DNA of 64,000 nt. It comes from Planctomycetota bacterium (GTDB lineage Bacteria > Planctomycetota > UBA8742 > UBA2392). The notes beneath the pieces are model-generated. The model was not told where the DNA came from, made no database searches, and saw nothing but the letters and a program-made list of their open reading frames with translations. The position numbers and the translations under genes were made by a program. The stretch lies in contig JABARW010000012.1 of assembly GCA_019186845.1 (NCBI GenBank), positions 42,066 through 106,065 on the forward strand, in the 5' to 3' direction. This document shows positions 51,944-60,208 of the stretch, piece after piece. Within the stretch, counting starts at the first letter, position 1. Each line of letters starts with the position of its first letter.

Positions 51944-52240
51944 ATGCTCACCGTCATAGCCACCATCACCGCGAAGTCCGGCCGGGTTGGCGAAGTGCGC
52001 CGCGAACTCGACAAGCTCGTGGCCGCCACGCGCCGCGAAAAGGGCTGCATCAACTACGATCTGCACGTTTCCCTGAAGGACGCCTGCACCTTCGTGTTCT
52101 ACGAGAACTGGGAAAGCGGCGAGGCCCTGCGCGCCCACGCCGAATCTCCCCACATGCGGGCCTGGGCCAAGGCGCGCGAGGCGCTGCTGGCCGCGCCCGT
52201 CAAGGTCGAACTCTTTCACATGGTGTCCCAGCCGGCGTAG
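51944..52240 (+). CDS. Antibiotic biosynthesis monooxygenase (ABM) family protein
   Basis: 98 residues with the YgiN-type dimeric alpha+beta barrel signature: MLTVIATITAKSGRVGEVRRELDKLV, then EKGCINYDLHVSLKDACTFVFYENWES, then AHAESPHMRAW. Members oxidise quinones or hydroxyaromatics without cofactors. Substrate unknown. Confidence 0.88.
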   Translation: MLTVIATITAKSGRVGEVRRELDKLVAATRREKGCINYDLHVSLKDACTFVFYENWESGEALRAHAESPHMRAWAKAREALLAAPVKVELFHMVSQPA

Positions 52241-52250
52241 AGGAGCTTGG

Positions 52251-53849
52251 TCAGGGCGGCGCAAATTTTCCGCACAGGGCCAGGGCACTGTGAATGCCGT
52301 CGCAGGCGGCGCTGACGATGCCGCCGGCGTAGCCCGCACCCTCGCCCGCGGGGTAAATGTTGGCCGCGTTGACACTCTGGCGTGAGTCGCGGTCGCGCAC
52401 GATGCGCACCGGAGAAGCGGCCCGGGCTTCGATGGCGTGCAGCACCGCCTGATCGCTGATAAACCCGTGGATGCGCTTGTCAAACAGGGGCAGGTTAGCC
52501 CGCAGGGCGCGCACCAGCTTTTCGGGCAGCAGCGGCGCAAGCTCTATATAGCGGCGACCGCGCGCATAGGTGCCCTTGAGCGGCCGGGGCGAATTCAACA
52601 GGCGCAGGAAATGGCTCACCGGTTGGGCCGGACAGGTGTAGTCGCTCCCGCCCGCCTCAAAGGCCAGCCGCTCGTAGCGGCGCTGAAACTCGATGCCGGC
52701 CAGGGGCGCCTGACCGAACTCGGAAGGATCGAAGGTCGTCACCAGCGCGCTGTTGGCAAAGCCGCTGGCCTGCACCGAAAAGCTCATGCCGTTGGTGTTC
52801 AGACAGCCGCGCTCGCTGACCGCCGCAATCGTGATGCCCCCGGGGCACATGCAGAAGCTGAACAGTTCCGGCGCGCCCGGCGCGCGGCAGGCGAGGTCGT
52901 AGCTGGCGGGGGTGAGGCGGCTGTCGCGCGCAAAGCGGCCCAGTTGCGCACGGTCGATGAACGACTGGGGGTGCTCGATGCGCACTCCCATCTGGAAAGG
53001 CTTGGCCTGCAAAGCCACGCCGCGGGCCAGCAGCATCTCATAGGTGTCGCGCGCGCTGTGGCCCACGGCCAGCACCAGGGCCCCGCACTCCTGCCGCGCG
53101 CCGTTGATTTCAATGGCGCGCAGCCGGCCGTCGGCCAGCTCCACGCCGGTGAGCCTCGCGCCAAAGCGCACCTCGCCCCCCATGGCCTCGATGCGCGAGC
53201 GCATGGACACGACTACGCGCGACAGCACATCCGTACCCACGTGGGGCGCAGCATCCACAAGAATGCGCTCGGGGGCGCCGCAGTCCACGAAGGTTTCCAG
53301 CACGCGGAGAATGAAAGGGTCGCGGTTGCTGGTGTAGAGCTTGCCGTCAGAGAAGCTGCCGGCGCCGCCCTCGCCGAACAGCGCGTTGTCTTCTGGGTCG
53401 AGATCGACGCGGCGCGCGTTGAACAGACCGATGCGCTTGAGGCGGGCCAGGGCGGGCTGGCCGCGCTCGATGAGCAGCGGCTTGTAGCCATTGAGGGCCA
53501 GCACCCAGGCGGCAAATCCGCCGGCGGGCCCCGAGCCCACGACGACCACGCGGCCGCGCAGGGGCTCCTGGCCGCGGGCATCGCAGGTCAGCGACGGCGC
53601 AGCGGGGGCCAGACGGGCATTTTCGCCCAGGCGCCTGAGGGCATCTTCGCTGTCGAACTCGGGCGGAAGTTCGACGTCCACCGTGCAGTTGAAAAGGGGC
53701 GGCCGCTCGCGGGCGTCGATTCCGCGCTTGACGAGTTTGACCAGGCCCGGCTTGTCCATGCCCAGACGCTCGGCAGCTTGACGCTGCAACTCGCGCGGCA
53801 TGTCAGCGTCAAGTGCGACCTGGAGGTTGTAGAGGCGAAGGATGGGCAT
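52251..53849 (-). CDS. FAD-dependent oxidoreductase (COG2509-type, NAD(P)/FAD)
   Basis: 532 residues. N-terminal ~95 residues form a small alpha/beta domain, then the FAD-binding GxGxxG VVVVGSGPAGGFAAWVLALNG (about 102-122), the ALFGEGGAGSFSDGKLYTS motif near 168, MGVRIEHPQSFID near 300, and the terminal IYPAGEGAGYAGGIVSAACDG (about 497-517), all as in the uncharacterised FAD-dehydrogenase family. Reaction unknown. Convergent with the ABM gene. Confidence 0.88.
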   Translation of the reverse strand: MPILRLYNLQVALDADMPRELQRQAAERLGMDKPGLVKLVKRGIDARERPPLFNCTVDVELPPEFDSEDALRRLGENARLAPAAPSLTCDARGQEPLRGRVVVVGSGPAGGFAAWVLALNGYKPLLIERGQPALARLKRIGLFNARRVDLDPEDNALFGEGGAGSFSDGKLYTSNRDPFILRVLETFVDCGAPERILVDAAPHVGTDVLSRVVVSMRSRIEAMGGEVRFGARLTGVELADGRLRAIEINGARQECGALVLAVGHSARDTYEMLLARGVALQAKPFQMGVRIEHPQSFIDRAQLGRFARDSRLTPASYDLACRAPGAPELFSFCMCPGGITIAAVSERGCLNTNGMSFSVQASGFANSALVTTFDPSEFGQAPLAGIEFQRRYERLAFEAGGSDYTCPAQPVSHFLRLLNSPRPLKGTYARGRRYIELAPLLPEKLVRALRANLPLFDKRIHGFISDQAVLHAIEARAASPVRIVRDRDSRQSVNAANIYPAGEGAGYAGGIVSAACDGIHSALALCGKFAPP

Positions 53850-53900
53850 TGGGTAGTTGCCGGGCGCAGTGCCTGCCTGGCCCGGCCGGGTCCAATTACA

Positions 53901-54743
53901 CTAGAACCAGGACTGCGGGAAGGCAGCGGCGCGCCAGAGGGCCAGGGCGTCCATCGACAGGGCCACTGCCACGTGCAGCAAGACGCCGCCCCAGATGCTG
54001 CGCGTCCTGAGCGCCAGCCAGCCCAGCACCACCCCCGCCACGATGGCCCCCAGGGCCTCCGGCAGGGGCTTATGGTAGTGGATCATGCAGTAGGGCACCA
54101 CCATCACGGCAATGGCGCCCGGGCCAAAATCCTTCTCCAGCACGAAGACCACGAAGCCGCGAAAGAAGAACTCCACGGCCACGAACTGCAGCGCATAGAT
54201 GCCCCAATAGCAGGCCAGCACCAGCCAGCACCAGCGCGCGCAGTGCTGCGGCTTGAGGAATGGATAAGTCTGCAGGAACCCCTCCTGCGTGGCCGCCCAG
54301 AGCACGCCCGGCACCATGACCAGGAACAGCAGCCCGTAAAGCCAGAGCTTTGAAACAAAGCCGCGCGCGCCAAGGCCCAGATCAGCAAACGAATAGCCGG
54401 CGAAGCGGCAGGCCGTGAAGGGCACCACGACCCAGAGCAGCAGGGTGCCCCCCGTCCACCAGGCCTGGGGCACCAGCACCCCCCACCAGGGCCCGCGCTC
54501 GGGGTAGCCCATGAGGGCCGCGCGCTCGAAGGAGCCAAAGACCCCCGCCGGGGCCAGGGTGGCCGCGGCCTCGGGAAACCAGGCAATCATGCGCGTGGAA
54601 AGGAACAGATACTCGCACAGCGTCAGCGCCAGGGCAACGTAGGCCAGCACGGCAAAGGCCCGCGCATGTTGCCGCAGGTCCTGAAGGAAGGCACGGAGAT
54701 TGAGGTCAGCCACAGCCGGAGTATAGACGAATTCAGGTGCCAA
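53901..54743 (-). CDS. CPBP family intramembrane protease
   Basis: 280 residues if started at the TTG at 54743; a GTG at 54713 is an alternative and neither has a clear ribosome site. About seven hydrophobic helices. CPBP catalytic motif VEFFFRGFVVF near 180 (only one Glu of the usual E-E pair), IHYHKPLPEALGAIVAGVVLGWLAL near 220-245 and final LHVAVALSMD. Family members act as Rce1-like glutamic proteases or chaperones. Second CPBP gene in 3 kb; the first is the MORN fusion. Confidence 0.78.
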   Translation of the reverse strand: MAPEFVYTPAVADLNLRAFLQDLRQHARAFAVLAYVALALTLCEYLFLSTRMIAWFPEAAATLAPAGVFGSFERAALMGYPERGPWWGVLVPQAWWTGGTLLLWVVVPFTACRFAGYSFADLGLGARGFVSKLWLYGLLFLVMVPGVLWAATQEGFLQTYPFLKPQHCARWCWLVLACYWGIYALQFVAVEFFFRGFVVFVLEKDFGPGAIAVMVVPYCMIHYHKPLPEALGAIVAGVVLGWLALRTRSIWGGVLLHVAVALSMDALALWRAAAFPQSWF

Positions 54744-54822
54744 GGGACAATGGCAAGCCTTGCCCGCGCTGGAGGCTTTGGCCTTTACTTATCGCTCCCG
54801 ACTTCTTACCTCTGACCTCCCT

Positions 54823-55869
54823 ATGCCCATGGACGTCGTCTACATCAGCAACCTGCTGGCCGAGGGCCTGGCCGCCTTCGACTCCGCGGACTCGCCCCAG
54901 GCGCTGGAGGCCGCGCGCCTCAGGTTTGTGGGCCCCAAGGGGCTGGCCAAGGCAGCCTTGGGCGCAGTCAAGGAAGTGCCCAAGGAGCAGCGCGGCGAGT
55001 TCGGCAAGGCCGCCAACGGCCTGAACAAGGCCCTGGAAGAGGCCTTCGAGCGCGCCAAGGCGCGCCTGGGCGATGCCCGGCCCCTGCCGGCGGACGCCAT
55101 TGACATCACCAAACCCGGCACACGGCGCGAACTCGGGCACGCCCACGTGATTACGCAGACCATCGATGAAATCGTGGGCATCTTCAACCGCCTCGGCTTT
55201 GCATTGGCCGAGGGCCCGGAGGTCGAGGACGAGTTCCACAACTTCGACGCCCTGAACATTCCCGCGGGCCACCCCGCCCGCGAGCTGGACAACAACTTCT
55301 ACCTCCAGTTCACGCAGCCCGATGCCGCGCCACAGCCGGTTCCCATGCTGCTGCGCTCGCAGACAAGCACCATCCAGATTCGCGCCATGGAGACGGCCAA
55401 AGCCGAGGGCAGCGACGCCAAGGTGCGGGTGATTGCGCCCGGCCGCGTGTACCGCCCGGACACGGTGGACGCCACGCATCACTTCATGTTCCACCAGATC
55501 GAGGGCCTGGCCATCGAGCAGGGCCTGACGTTTGGCGACCTGAAGTCGGTGCTGGAGCTGTTCGTGAAGGAATACTTCGGCGCTGACACACGCATGCGCT
55601 TTCGGCCCCACTACTTCCCGTTCACGGAAGTCAGCGCGGAGGTGGACATCGACTGCGCCATGTTCAAACACCTGCGCAAGCCCTGGCTTGAGGTGCTGGG
55701 GTGCGGCATGGTGGACCCCAACGTGCTGCGCGCCGTGGGCTATGATCCGGCGAAGGTCACCGGCTTTGCGTTTGGCATGGGCGTGGAGCGCATGGCCATG
55801 CTGCGGCACGGCATTGGCGACATCCGCTGGTTCACCAGCAATGACCTGAGGTTCCTGCGGCAGTTCTAG
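54823..55869 (+). CDS. pheS: Phenylalanine--tRNA ligase alpha subunit
   Basis: 348 residues from the ATG at 54823 (second ATG at 54829). Class II synthetase alpha chain: N-terminal helical arm with RLRFVGPKGLAKAAL, LGHAHVITQTIDEIVGIFNRLGF (about 105-127), motif 2 PGRVYRPDTVDATHHFMFHQIEGL near 208-230 and motif 3 GFAFGMGVERMAML near 322-335. Charges tRNA-Phe with PheT. Unusually pheT does not follow; a PTPS-family gene comes next, so the beta chain must be coded elsewhere. Confidence 0.96.
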   Translation: MPMDVVYISNLLAEGLAAFDSADSPQALEAARLRFVGPKGLAKAALGAVKEVPKEQRGEFGKAANGLNKALEEAFERAKARLGDARPLPADAIDITKPGTRRELGHAHVITQTIDEIVGIFNRLGFALAEGPEVEDEFHNFDALNIPAGHPARELDNNFYLQFTQPDAAPQPVPMLLRSQTSTIQIRAMETAKAEGSDAKVRVIAPGRVYRPDTVDATHHFMFHQIEGLAIEQGLTFGDLKSVLELFVKEYFGADTRMRFRPHYFPFTEVSAEVDIDCAMFKHLRKPWLEVLGCGMVDPNVLRAVGYDPAKVTGFAFGMGVERMAMLRHGIGDIRWFTSNDLRFLRQF

Positions 55870-55945
55870 AATACCGGAGCGGACGAGAACCGGAGCGACT
55901 GACAGGCGGCAGGCCCCTGCAGACTCCGGCGCTCAAGACCTCACG

Positions 55946-56461
55946 ATGAGCCAAGAACGCAAATCCCGCTACACCCTGCGCGTGGAGAAGGAATACTTCA
56001 ACTTCTCCTGCGCCCACTTCCTGATCTTCGCTGACGGCTCGCGCGAGCCCCTGCACGGCCACAATTACTGGGCCTGGGTCGAAGTGGAGGGTGAGCTGGG
56101 GCCGGGCCACTACCTGCTGGACTACATCACGTTCAAGCCCCTGATCAAAAAGCTGTGCGACGACCTCGACCACAAAACGCTGCTGCCCTCTCAGTCCCCG
56201 CACCTGAAGGTGTGGCGCGAGGGAGAAAACGTGCTGGCGGAATATCGTGACGGCAGCCGCTTCAGTTTCCCGGCCTCGGACACCCTGGTGCTGGACCTGC
56301 CCAACACCTCAACGGAACTGCTGGCCACCTACCTCGCGCAAGGCGTCTATGACGTGTTGCGCAAGCGGGGTGAACATAGGCACTTGTCTTCAATCACGGC
56401 AGGTGTAGAAGAGGCTCCCGGACAGCAAACCAGTTTTCGCTATGAGTTGCCGCCGGCCTGA
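55946..56461 (+). CDS. 6-pyruvoyl-tetrahydropterin/6-carboxytetrahydropterin synthase family protein
   Basis: 171 residues. Zinc triad His24 (FSCAHF), His37 and His39 (LHGHNYWAW) intact, plus LLDYITFKPLIKKLCDDLDHKTLL and NTSTELLATYLA which match the family. The catalytic Cys that normally precedes HGH is absent; Arg33-Glu34 stand there, recalling PTPS variants in which Glu replaces Cys. So it may act on dihydroneopterin-like substrates in folate or pterin synthesis rather than as queuosine enzyme QueD. No queuosine or folate gene adjacent. Confidence 0.8.
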   Translation: MSQERKSRYTLRVEKEYFNFSCAHFLIFADGSREPLHGHNYWAWVEVEGELGPGHYLLDYITFKPLIKKLCDDLDHKTLLPSQSPHLKVWREGENVLAEYRDGSRFSFPASDTLVLDLPNTSTELLATYLAQGVYDVLRKRGEHRHLSSITAGVEEAPGQQTSFRYELPPA

Positions 56462-56523
56462 CATGGAGCTAGTGTCTTGTCGCGCGGCTGTAAATTCGCA
56501 AGTCCTGAACGAAGGGGGCGGCC

Positions 56524-56856
56524 TTGGCACGCGTAGAAGAATCCGGCAAGTCCATCACGTTCTTCATCGGGATTGCCAACATCATTCTGGCGTTGGTCTG
56601 GGGCGGGCTGTACGGCTCGGGCCTGCTGTCTTCGCAGAGCATCCTGTCATCGCGCAGCATGCTGCTGTACGTTCTGACCATGTTCCTGGCCGGCTTTGGC
56701 ATCATCTTTCCGTTCGTCGAGAAGACCTACTCCGACCGTGCCGGCATCAGCCAGGGTCTGGTTTTTTCGGTCGTGGCCGTGGCCCTTTATGCCGCCTTTG
56801 TCGGCGCCTACCTGAAGTTCGGCAGCCTCGAACTGATGACCATCCTCGGCCGCTGA
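56524..56856 (+). CDS. Small three-helix membrane protein, unknown
   Basis: 110 residues, likely using the TTG at 56524 (GGGGGCGG upstream). Helices at about 12-32, 45-66 and 78-98 (SITFFIGIANIILALVWGGLYG; MLLYVLTMFLAGFGIIFPFV; LVFSVVAVALYAAFVGAYL). No motif recognised. Seven bases before the FAD oxidoreductase gene, so probably the same transcript. Confidence 0.6.
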   Translation: MARVEESGKSITFFIGIANIILALVWGGLYGSGLLSSQSILSSRSMLLYVLTMFLAGFGIIFPFVEKTYSDRAGISQGLVFSVVAVALYAAFVGAYLKFGSLELMTILGR

Positions 56857-56863
56857 CGGGCCG

Positions 56864-58156
56864 ATGCCAGTGAAGTCCGACCGCCCCGACTCCCGCATCT
56901 TTGACCTTGTTGTGGCCGGGGCCGGCCCTTCCGGCCTCATGGCCGCGCTGCAGGCCGCCAAGGCCGGTCTGAAAGTGGCGGTACTCGAACGCAACAGCCT
57001 GCCCGCCCGCAAGTTCGCCATGCTGCGCCGCGGCCTGGGCAGCCTCAGCCGGTCCGACATCTCCCACGAGCACCTGCGCGGCCGCCACGAGCGCTTTGCC
57101 TCCGACGCCCTGGAGGCATTCGATCTCGCGGCGTTGCGCCGCTTCTTTCGCTCCCTTGAGGTCGAACTCATCGAGGAAGAAGGCCGCTGGCTGCCCGCCT
57201 CCAGAAGCGGCGTTGATGCCGCCGTGGCCCTGGTCGTCGCCGCCGAACGTGCCTCAGCCCAGATCCACTGCGACACGAGCATCCTTCGCGTCAATGCAAA
57301 ACCAGGCGGCTTTGACGTGCAGACCTCGCGCGGCGATTACCATGCCCGGCACCTTGTGCTGGCCCTGGGCGGTCCCCACTTCCCGCAACTGGGCGCCACA
57401 GAATCCGGCTTCAAGTTCGCGCGCCACCTCGGACTTGCCGTTGAGCCGCCGCGCCCAGCTCTGGTGGGCCTGCGTACCCGCGAAATCTGGCCCTTCAGGC
57501 TTCCCGGCCTGTGGATGGAATGTCGCGCCAGCCTGATGCAGGAGGGCCGGCTGCTGCGCGAGGCCGAAGGCCTCGTCCTGTTCACGGCGGGCGCTCTGGT
57601 TGGCCCGGCCATTGCCGCGCTCAGCCGCGACGTTGACGAAGAAGCCTGCGCCCGCGGCGAGGTCTGCCTGCGGCTCAACTTCTACCCGGAACTGGGGCCC
57701 GAGGACGTGGCCCAGTGGCTGTTCCGCACGCTGGGCCAGCACACGCGCATGCTCGCGCCTGACGCGCTGGACCGCATGCTGCCGCGCCGCCTGGCCGTGG
57801 AGCTCTGCCGCGTAGCGGACATCAACCCCCGCTGGCGCGTCAACCGCCTGAGTGAGTCGCAGCGCAAACGGCTGGAGGGGCTGCTGACAGACACGGGCCT
57901 GACGGTGACCCAGAGCCTGGGCTGGCGCGCGGCAGAAGGCAGCCGGGGCGGCGTGAACGTGCGCGAGGTGAACCCGCGGACGTTTGAGTGCCGGAGCATC
58001 GCAGGCCTGCATGTGGTCGGCGAGATGCTGGATGTGGATGCGCCCAGCGCCGAGATGAACATTCACTTCGCGCTGGCCAGCGGCTGGTGCGCGGGGACGG
58101 CGCTGGCGGCCAAGGCACCCCGCAAGAAGGCGCGCAAAAAGACCGTCAAGCGTTGA
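56864..58156 (+). CDS. HI0933/BaiN-type NAD(P)/FAD-dependent oxidoreductase
   Basis: 430 residues. FAD-binding LVVAGAGPSGLMAALQAAKAG near residues 12-32 and ERNSLPARKFAM following it are as in the HI0933-like (aminoacetone oxidase/BaiN) family; LALGGPHFPQLGATESGFKFAR near 163-184 and C-terminal GGVNVREVNPRTFECRSIAGLHVVGEMLDVD near 366-396 are family signatures. The insert domain seen near 195-320 is normal for the family. Basic C-terminal tail. Its last 11 bases overlap the convergent moxR gene. Confidence 0.9.
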   Translation: MPVKSDRPDSRIFDLVVAGAGPSGLMAALQAAKAGLKVAVLERNSLPARKFAMLRRGLGSLSRSDISHEHLRGRHERFASDALEAFDLAALRRFFRSLEVELIEEEGRWLPASRSGVDAAVALVVAAERASAQIHCDTSILRVNAKPGGFDVQTSRGDYHARHLVLALGGPHFPQLGATESGFKFARHLGLAVEPPRPALVGLRTREIWPFRLPGLWMECRASLMQEGRLLREAEGLVLFTAGALVGPAIAALSRDVDEEACARGEVCLRLNFYPELGPEDVAQWLFRTLGQHTRMLAPDALDRMLPRRLAVELCRVADINPRWRVNRLSESQRKRLEGLLTDTGLTVTQSLGWRAAEGSRGGVNVREVNPRTFECRSIAGLHVVGEMLDVDAPSAEMNIHFALASGWCAGTALAAKAPRKKARKKTVKR

Positions 58157-59078
58157 CTGCCACTTTGCCCAGAATACGGCGGATCACGTCCTGGCCGCTC
58201 TTGCCGCCGCGCCGGTCAAAGCTGGCGCGCTCGACGATGCGATGGGCCAGCACGGGCACAGCCAGGGCCTTGACGTCGTCAGGCACCACAAAATCGCGCC
58301 CTTCGATCATGGCCAGAGCCTGGGAGGCGCGGAACAGCGCCACGCTGCCGCGCGGACTGACGCCGGCCACGAGCTTGGCGTTGTTGCGGGTTTCCTGGAC
58401 GATCTCGAGGATGTAGTCGGCGATGGCGGGGTCGACGCGCACGAGCTTGGCGGCTTCCTGCATCCTGAGCACGTCGTCACGCGTGAGCACCTGCTGCACG
58501 GCCGCCAGGGTGCTGCTCTGGGCGTGTTCGAACAGGATGCGTTTTTCGTCCGCCACGGTGGGATAGCCGACCTCGAACTTGAGCATGAAGCGGTCGATCT
58601 GGCTTTCCGGCAGCGGGTAGGTGCCGGCGTGCTCGGCGGGGTTCTGGGTGGCGATGACGAAGAATGGCTCGGGCAGTTTGCGCGTGGTCCCTTCGGCCGA
58701 GACCTGGTGCTCGCTCATGGCCTCGAGCAGAGCGCTCTGGGTGCGCGGCGTGGCGCGGTTGATTTCATCGGCCAGCACGATGTTGGCGAAAATGGGGCCT
58801 TCGCGGAACTCGAAGCTGCCGTCGCGCTGGTGGAAGATGGAGGTGCCGATGATGTCCGTCGGCAACAGGTCGGGCGTGAACTGAACGCGCGAAAAGCGGC
58901 AGTTGACGGCCTGGGCAAGCGCACGGGCCAGGGTGGTCTTGCCCAGACCGGGCAGGTCTTCAATGAGCACATGGCCGCGGGCAATGAGCCCCGTGAGCAG
59001 CATGCGCACGACCTCAGGCTTGCCGACAAGGGCCCGCTGGAGCTGCTCGGCGAGTTTTCGGGCCAGTTGCTGGGGCAT
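58146..59078 (-). CDS. MoxR family AAA+ ATPase
   Basis: 310 residues. Walker A EDLPGLGKTTLARALA near 40-55, MoxR-specific QFTPDLLPTDIIGTSIFHQRDGSFEF near 66-92, Walker B IVLADEINRATPRTQSALLEAM near 98-119, sensor 1 FFVIATQNPAEHAGTYPLPESQIDRF near 138-163, and GVSPRGSVALFRASQA near 240. These ATPases act as chaperones that mature metal or secreted complexes, usually encoded with DUF58 and VWA genes; none of those are adjacent here because the downstream side is convergent. Confidence 0.94.
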   Translation of the reverse strand: MPQQLARKLAEQLQRALVGKPEVVRMLLTGLIARGHVLIEDLPGLGKTTLARALAQAVNCRFSRVQFTPDLLPTDIIGTSIFHQRDGSFEFREGPIFANIVLADEINRATPRTQSALLEAMSEHQVSAEGTTRKLPEPFFVIATQNPAEHAGTYPLPESQIDRFMLKFEVGYPTVADEKRILFEHAQSSTLAAVQQVLTRDDVLRMQEAAKLVRVDPAIADYILEIVQETRNNAKLVAGVSPRGSVALFRASQALAMIEGRDFVVPDDVKALAVPVLAHRIVERASFDRRGGKSGQDVIRRILGKVAVNA

Positions 59079-59130
59079 GAAGGCACACGCTCAAGGACCG
59101 CAGGAACGGGCGGCTGAGGATTAAACGATA

Positions 59131-59166
59131 GACTTGGGCGCGCGTTCGGTCAACGCGCGCCAAGTC
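59131..59166 (-). terminator. Hairpin terminator of the first cold-shock gene
   Basis: GACTTGGGCGCGCGTT pairs with AACGCGCGCCAAGTC (one bulged base) around a CGGTC loop. It lies 24 bases beyond the cold-shock stop on the minus strand; the following TATCGTTTAATC is T/A-rich. It also separates the gene from moxR, which reads the same way. Confidence 0.7.
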
Positions 59167-59189
59167 CATCAACGATTGTAGGGATTTCG

Positions 59190-59393
59190 CTAGGCGATCT
59201 TGACGTTCGCAGCGGCCACGCCCTTCTGGCCCTGAGTGACGTCAAAGGTGACCTTCTGGCCTTCCTTGAGCGACTTGAAGCCTTCCTGCTTGATAGCCGA
59301 GTAGTGAACGAACACATCCGGCCCGCCGCCATCCTGCGTGATGAAACCAAAACCCTTGGCGTCGTTGAACCACTTCACAGTACCTGTAGCCAT
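59190..59393 (-). CDS. Cold-shock domain protein, copy 1
   Basis: 67 residues from ATG 59393 with AAGGAA upstream. Single OB-fold CspA-type RNA/ssDNA-binding protein: [18 protein letters not shown] carries RNP1 (KGFGFI), and DVFVHYSAI carries RNP2. End VKIA. Very similar to the second copy 350 bases away; the divergences are in the last third ([24 protein letters not shown]). Probably an RNA chaperone. Confidence 0.96.
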   Translation of the reverse strand: MATGTVKWFNDAKGFGFITQDGGGPDVFVHYSAIKQEGFKSLKEGQKVTFDVTQGQKGVAAANVKIA

Positions 59394-59747
59394 AACCACA
59401 TTTCCTTATGCCGCCGAATCAGCCCGCCTGGCGGCTCGTTGCGCCGGCGCCGTGAAAGCAAACGCGCTGCACTGGGCACCGGATATTCCACAGGACGCAC
59501 TCCACTGCACCTCGCAGCGGCGCCTGCCTGATCCGCGGAGCTAACGCGAACACCAGTATGTTATCAACGCCGCCAAGCCGCGCCATGGCAAATCTGGAGT
59601 CTTATCACTATCTGCACAGAACGCCCTATGGGCGTTTGCGCCCAAATGCAAGGCGGCGCTTACGCGCCAAATGCAAAGCGGCGGCGCTTACGCGCCAAAT
59701 GCAAAGCGGCGGCGCTTACGCGCCGCCGCTGGCTGCCTCACGGTCTG
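59394..59747. other. 354-base spacer between the two cold-shock genes
   Basis: Contains the leader and promoter of copy 1 (on its 59394-59560 side) and the terminator repeats of copy 2 (59643-59730). No other gene; the short Arg/Ala-rich frames that cross it merely translate the repeats. Confidence 0.55.
59643..59730 (-). repeat. Three tandem hairpin repeats downstream of the second cold-shock gene
   Basis: A CAAATGCAAAGCGGCGGCGC-TTACGCGC unit recurs as 25, 28 and 28 bases (59643-59667, 59668-59695, 59696-59723). Each unit holds GGCGC-TTAC-GCGCC, and the last forms a perfect AGCGGCGGCGC / GCGCCGCCGCT stem (59705-59730). On the minus strand each stem is followed by TTTGCATTTGG, so this reads as a triplicated intrinsic terminator for the second cold-shock gene. 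Confidence 0.75.
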
Positions 59748-59951
59748 CTAGAGAACCGTGACGTTCTGCGCGGCAAGGCCTTTTTCGCCCTTGCCCACTT
59801 CGAAGGAAACCTTCGCGCCTTCCTTGAGTGAACGGAAGCCGTCGCTCTTGATCGCGGAGTAGTGCACGAAGACGTCGGGGCCGCCGCCGTCCTGCGTGAT
59901 GAATCCGTAACCCTTGGCATCGTTGAACCACTTCACGTTACCTGTAGCCAT
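59748..59951 (-). CDS. Cold-shock domain protein, copy 2
   Basis: 67 residues; A/G-rich GGAAAAGGTGT lies before the ATG. Single OB-fold protein with RNP1 KGYGFI and RNP2 DVFVHYSAI, differing from copy 1 mainly by Tyr for Phe in RNP1 and by its C-terminal third ([23 protein letters not shown]). Tandem duplicate in the same orientation with its own terminator array. Confidence 0.96.
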   Translation of the reverse strand: MATGNVKWFNDAKGYGFITQDGGGPDVFVHYSAIKSDGFRSLKEGAKVSFEVGKGEKGLAAQNVTVL

Positions 59952-60208
59952 ACACCTTTTCCTCTTTCCGCTCGCCGTGGCGATGCGGCATTCTCAGCCG
60001 GGAAAACCCGGCGCTCTTCAAACTTCGAACAAAACTCGATGCACGGGGCTTCGGCTGCTCGAACATCCGCCAGAAAGTCTGGCGCACGGGTTCAAGCTAG
60101 GAAGCGGCCGGGGGCGCGACAGCGAATTCGGCGATTTTGGCCATTCTATTTTTGTCACAGCACTTCCTGCCCGTGTAAACTCGCCCCCAACCTGCCCTGG
60201 GAGAGTCC

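Noticed and set aside
54720..54822. T-box or attenuator upstream of pheS
   Set aside because: No T-box motif or leader-peptide run of Phe codons was visible.
59643..59730. CRISPR-like array
   Set aside because: The repeats are directly tandem with no spacers, each is a hairpin, and no cas gene is present.
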